A DNA stretch of 6,610 nt, taken from NCBI GenBank assembly GCA_002505495.1, contig DAVI01000002.1, forward strand, positions 2,361 to 8,970, in the 5' to 3' direction. Source of the stretch: Euryarchaeota archaeon UBA59. Its GTDB lineage: Archaea; Thermoplasmatota; Poseidoniia; Poseidoniales; Thalassarchaeaceae. Below, one piece after another: positions 5,968-6,610 of the stretch. A model generated the notes under the pieces. It was not told the origin of the DNA. It searched no databases and saw only the letters and a list, made by a program, of their open reading frames with translations. The stretch's first letter is position 1, and each line of letters begins with the position of its first letter. The translations under genes were made by a program, and so were the position numbers.

Positions 5968-6573
5968 ATGGCTGACCACGATTCACCGATTTCCCTGAAC
6001 CCGGCAGCGGGAGGCACCATGGCAAAGCAGCTGGTGCGAGCCGAGTCAGGTCACTGGCCGGTACCCGAAGGAACAGTCTTGGCGAGTGCCTTCAGCCGCG
6101 CCGGGGCGTACATGTTGGACACCATGTTCGTGATGGGAATCCTGCTGATAGTCACCTCTCTCCTCGGGGGTGCGGGCGGAAACATCCTCAGGGCCTACGA
6201 CCTCGAACTACTGCGCTCGGGAGGGAAGGGTACTGTCCTGTTCATCGTCGACTGGTTCCTAATCCTTGCTGGAAATTTCCTCTATCACAAACACACCGGG
6301 CTTCGAATGTCTCGCTCTCTCGGTCACAGTTGGTTCGGCCTCGCCGTAGTGCGTGAAGATGGCAAGCCATTGCAGCGCGGCGACTGGGACAGGCGGGCTT
6401 TCCGGAAGCTCGCATATGCGATTCCGATAATCGGGCCTCTCTATTTTGGAATCAGGGACTTGCTGCGAATCAGAAGTCGACACACCCATCAGAGTTCCAT
6501 CGACTTGGCAGTAGCCTCCATAGTGGCGAGGGCAGACTCGCTTCCTCCAGCCAGCAGACAGCATCTTCGTTGA
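5968..6573 (+). CDS. RDD-family integral membrane protein
   Basis: A 201-residue protein with the RDD-domain layout. After a polar N-terminus (1-38) comes the family's first segment, ASAFSRAGAYMLDTMFVMG (39-57), with the typical Arg (44) and Asp (51) and a membrane helix through about 67. A second helix spans about 88-106 (GTVLFIVDWFLILAGNFLY). The loop HTGLRMSRSLGHSWFGLAVVREDGK (109-133) corresponds to the family's GkTpGK..lGlrVvd.dG region, with the first Gly/Lys positions altered. A third helix lies at about 148-165 (KLAYAIPIIGPLYFGIRDLL), then RSRHTHQSSIDLAVASIVA (169-187), matching the R..hD..agT.vv end of the domain. RDD proteins are poorly characterised; ion transport has been proposed for some. 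The gene starts 11 nt after the helicase stop, so they are probably co-transcribed, though no functional link is evident. A second ATG 51 nt downstream (6019) also has a good ribosome binding site and would remove 17 residues. Confidence 0.87.
   Translation: MADHDSPISLNPAAGGTMAKQLVRAESGHWPVPEGTVLASAFSRAGAYMLDTMFVMGILLIVTSLLGGAGGNILRAYDLELLRSGGKGTVLFIVDWFLILAGNFLYHKHTGLRMSRSLGHSWFGLAVVREDGKPLQRGDWDRRAFRKLAYAIPIIGPLYFGIRDLLRIRSRHTHQSSIDLAVASIVARADSLPPASRQHLR
6009..6014 (+). promoter_or_regulatory. Second ribosome binding site inside the RDD gene
   Basis: GGGAGG lies 4 nt before the in-frame ATG at 6019. It matches the anti-Shine-Dalgarno sequence about as well as the upstream site does, so the RDD protein may start at residue 18, or from both positions. 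Confidence 0.4.
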
Positions 6574-6610
6574 GACCTCAACGCTGCCAGCCTTCTTTCG
6601 CTCCACTCGG

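Noticed and set aside
6574..6610. Pyrimidine-rich tail after the RDD gene as a terminator
   Set aside because: The longest T run is three bases and no hairpin is evident, so there is not enough to call a terminator.

Overview
The window reads as chromosomal DNA from an archaeon. The evidence is Shine-Dalgarno sites of the GGTGA/GGAG type, TATA-like promoter boxes 40-90 nt upstream of starts, a fused gamma-alpha 2-oxoacid:ferredoxin oxidoreductase subunit, a Upf1/IGHMBP2-type helicase, and a long acidic zinc-ribbon protein. GC is high and codons favour G/C at third positions. A euryarchaeon of the Thermoplasmata/marine group II (Poseidoniales) kind is my best guess. That placement is inferred from gene types, not from a search.

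Layout. On the minus strand, in transcription order from about 3.7 kb down to position 1, are three genes: a zinc-ribbon / acidic-linker / TPR-like protein (2380-3684), a fusion of a RimJ/RimL-type GNAT acetyltransferase with a NodB-type polysaccharide deacetylase (895-2322), and, after a 127-nt gap with its own promoter-like signal, the start of a 2-oxoacid:acceptor oxidoreductase alpha subunit (1-767), which runs off the window. On the plus strand, diverging from about 3.7-4.1 kb, are an SF1 helicase of the Upf1/IGHMBP2 group (3875-5956) and, 11 nt later, an RDD-family membrane protein (5968-6573), probably co-transcribed. Nothing is recognisable in the last 37 nt.

The divergent junction (about 3690-4100) is the hardest part to read. 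The helicase frame extends about 80 residues upstream of its first ribosome-binding-site-supported ATG, through an Arg/Gly-rich stretch. A minus-strand frame across the same bases has strong G/C third-position bias, a hydrophobic segment and a CxxC-x7-CxxC zinc-like motif, and ends 11 nt inside the zinc-ribbon gene. These two readings compete over about 180 nt.

No mobile element, CRISPR array, tRNA or rRNA was seen. The genes look like ordinary core or lineage-specific archaeal genes. The most unusual items are the GNAT-NodB fusion, the low-complexity zinc-ribbon protein and the unresolved overlapping frames at the divergent junction.
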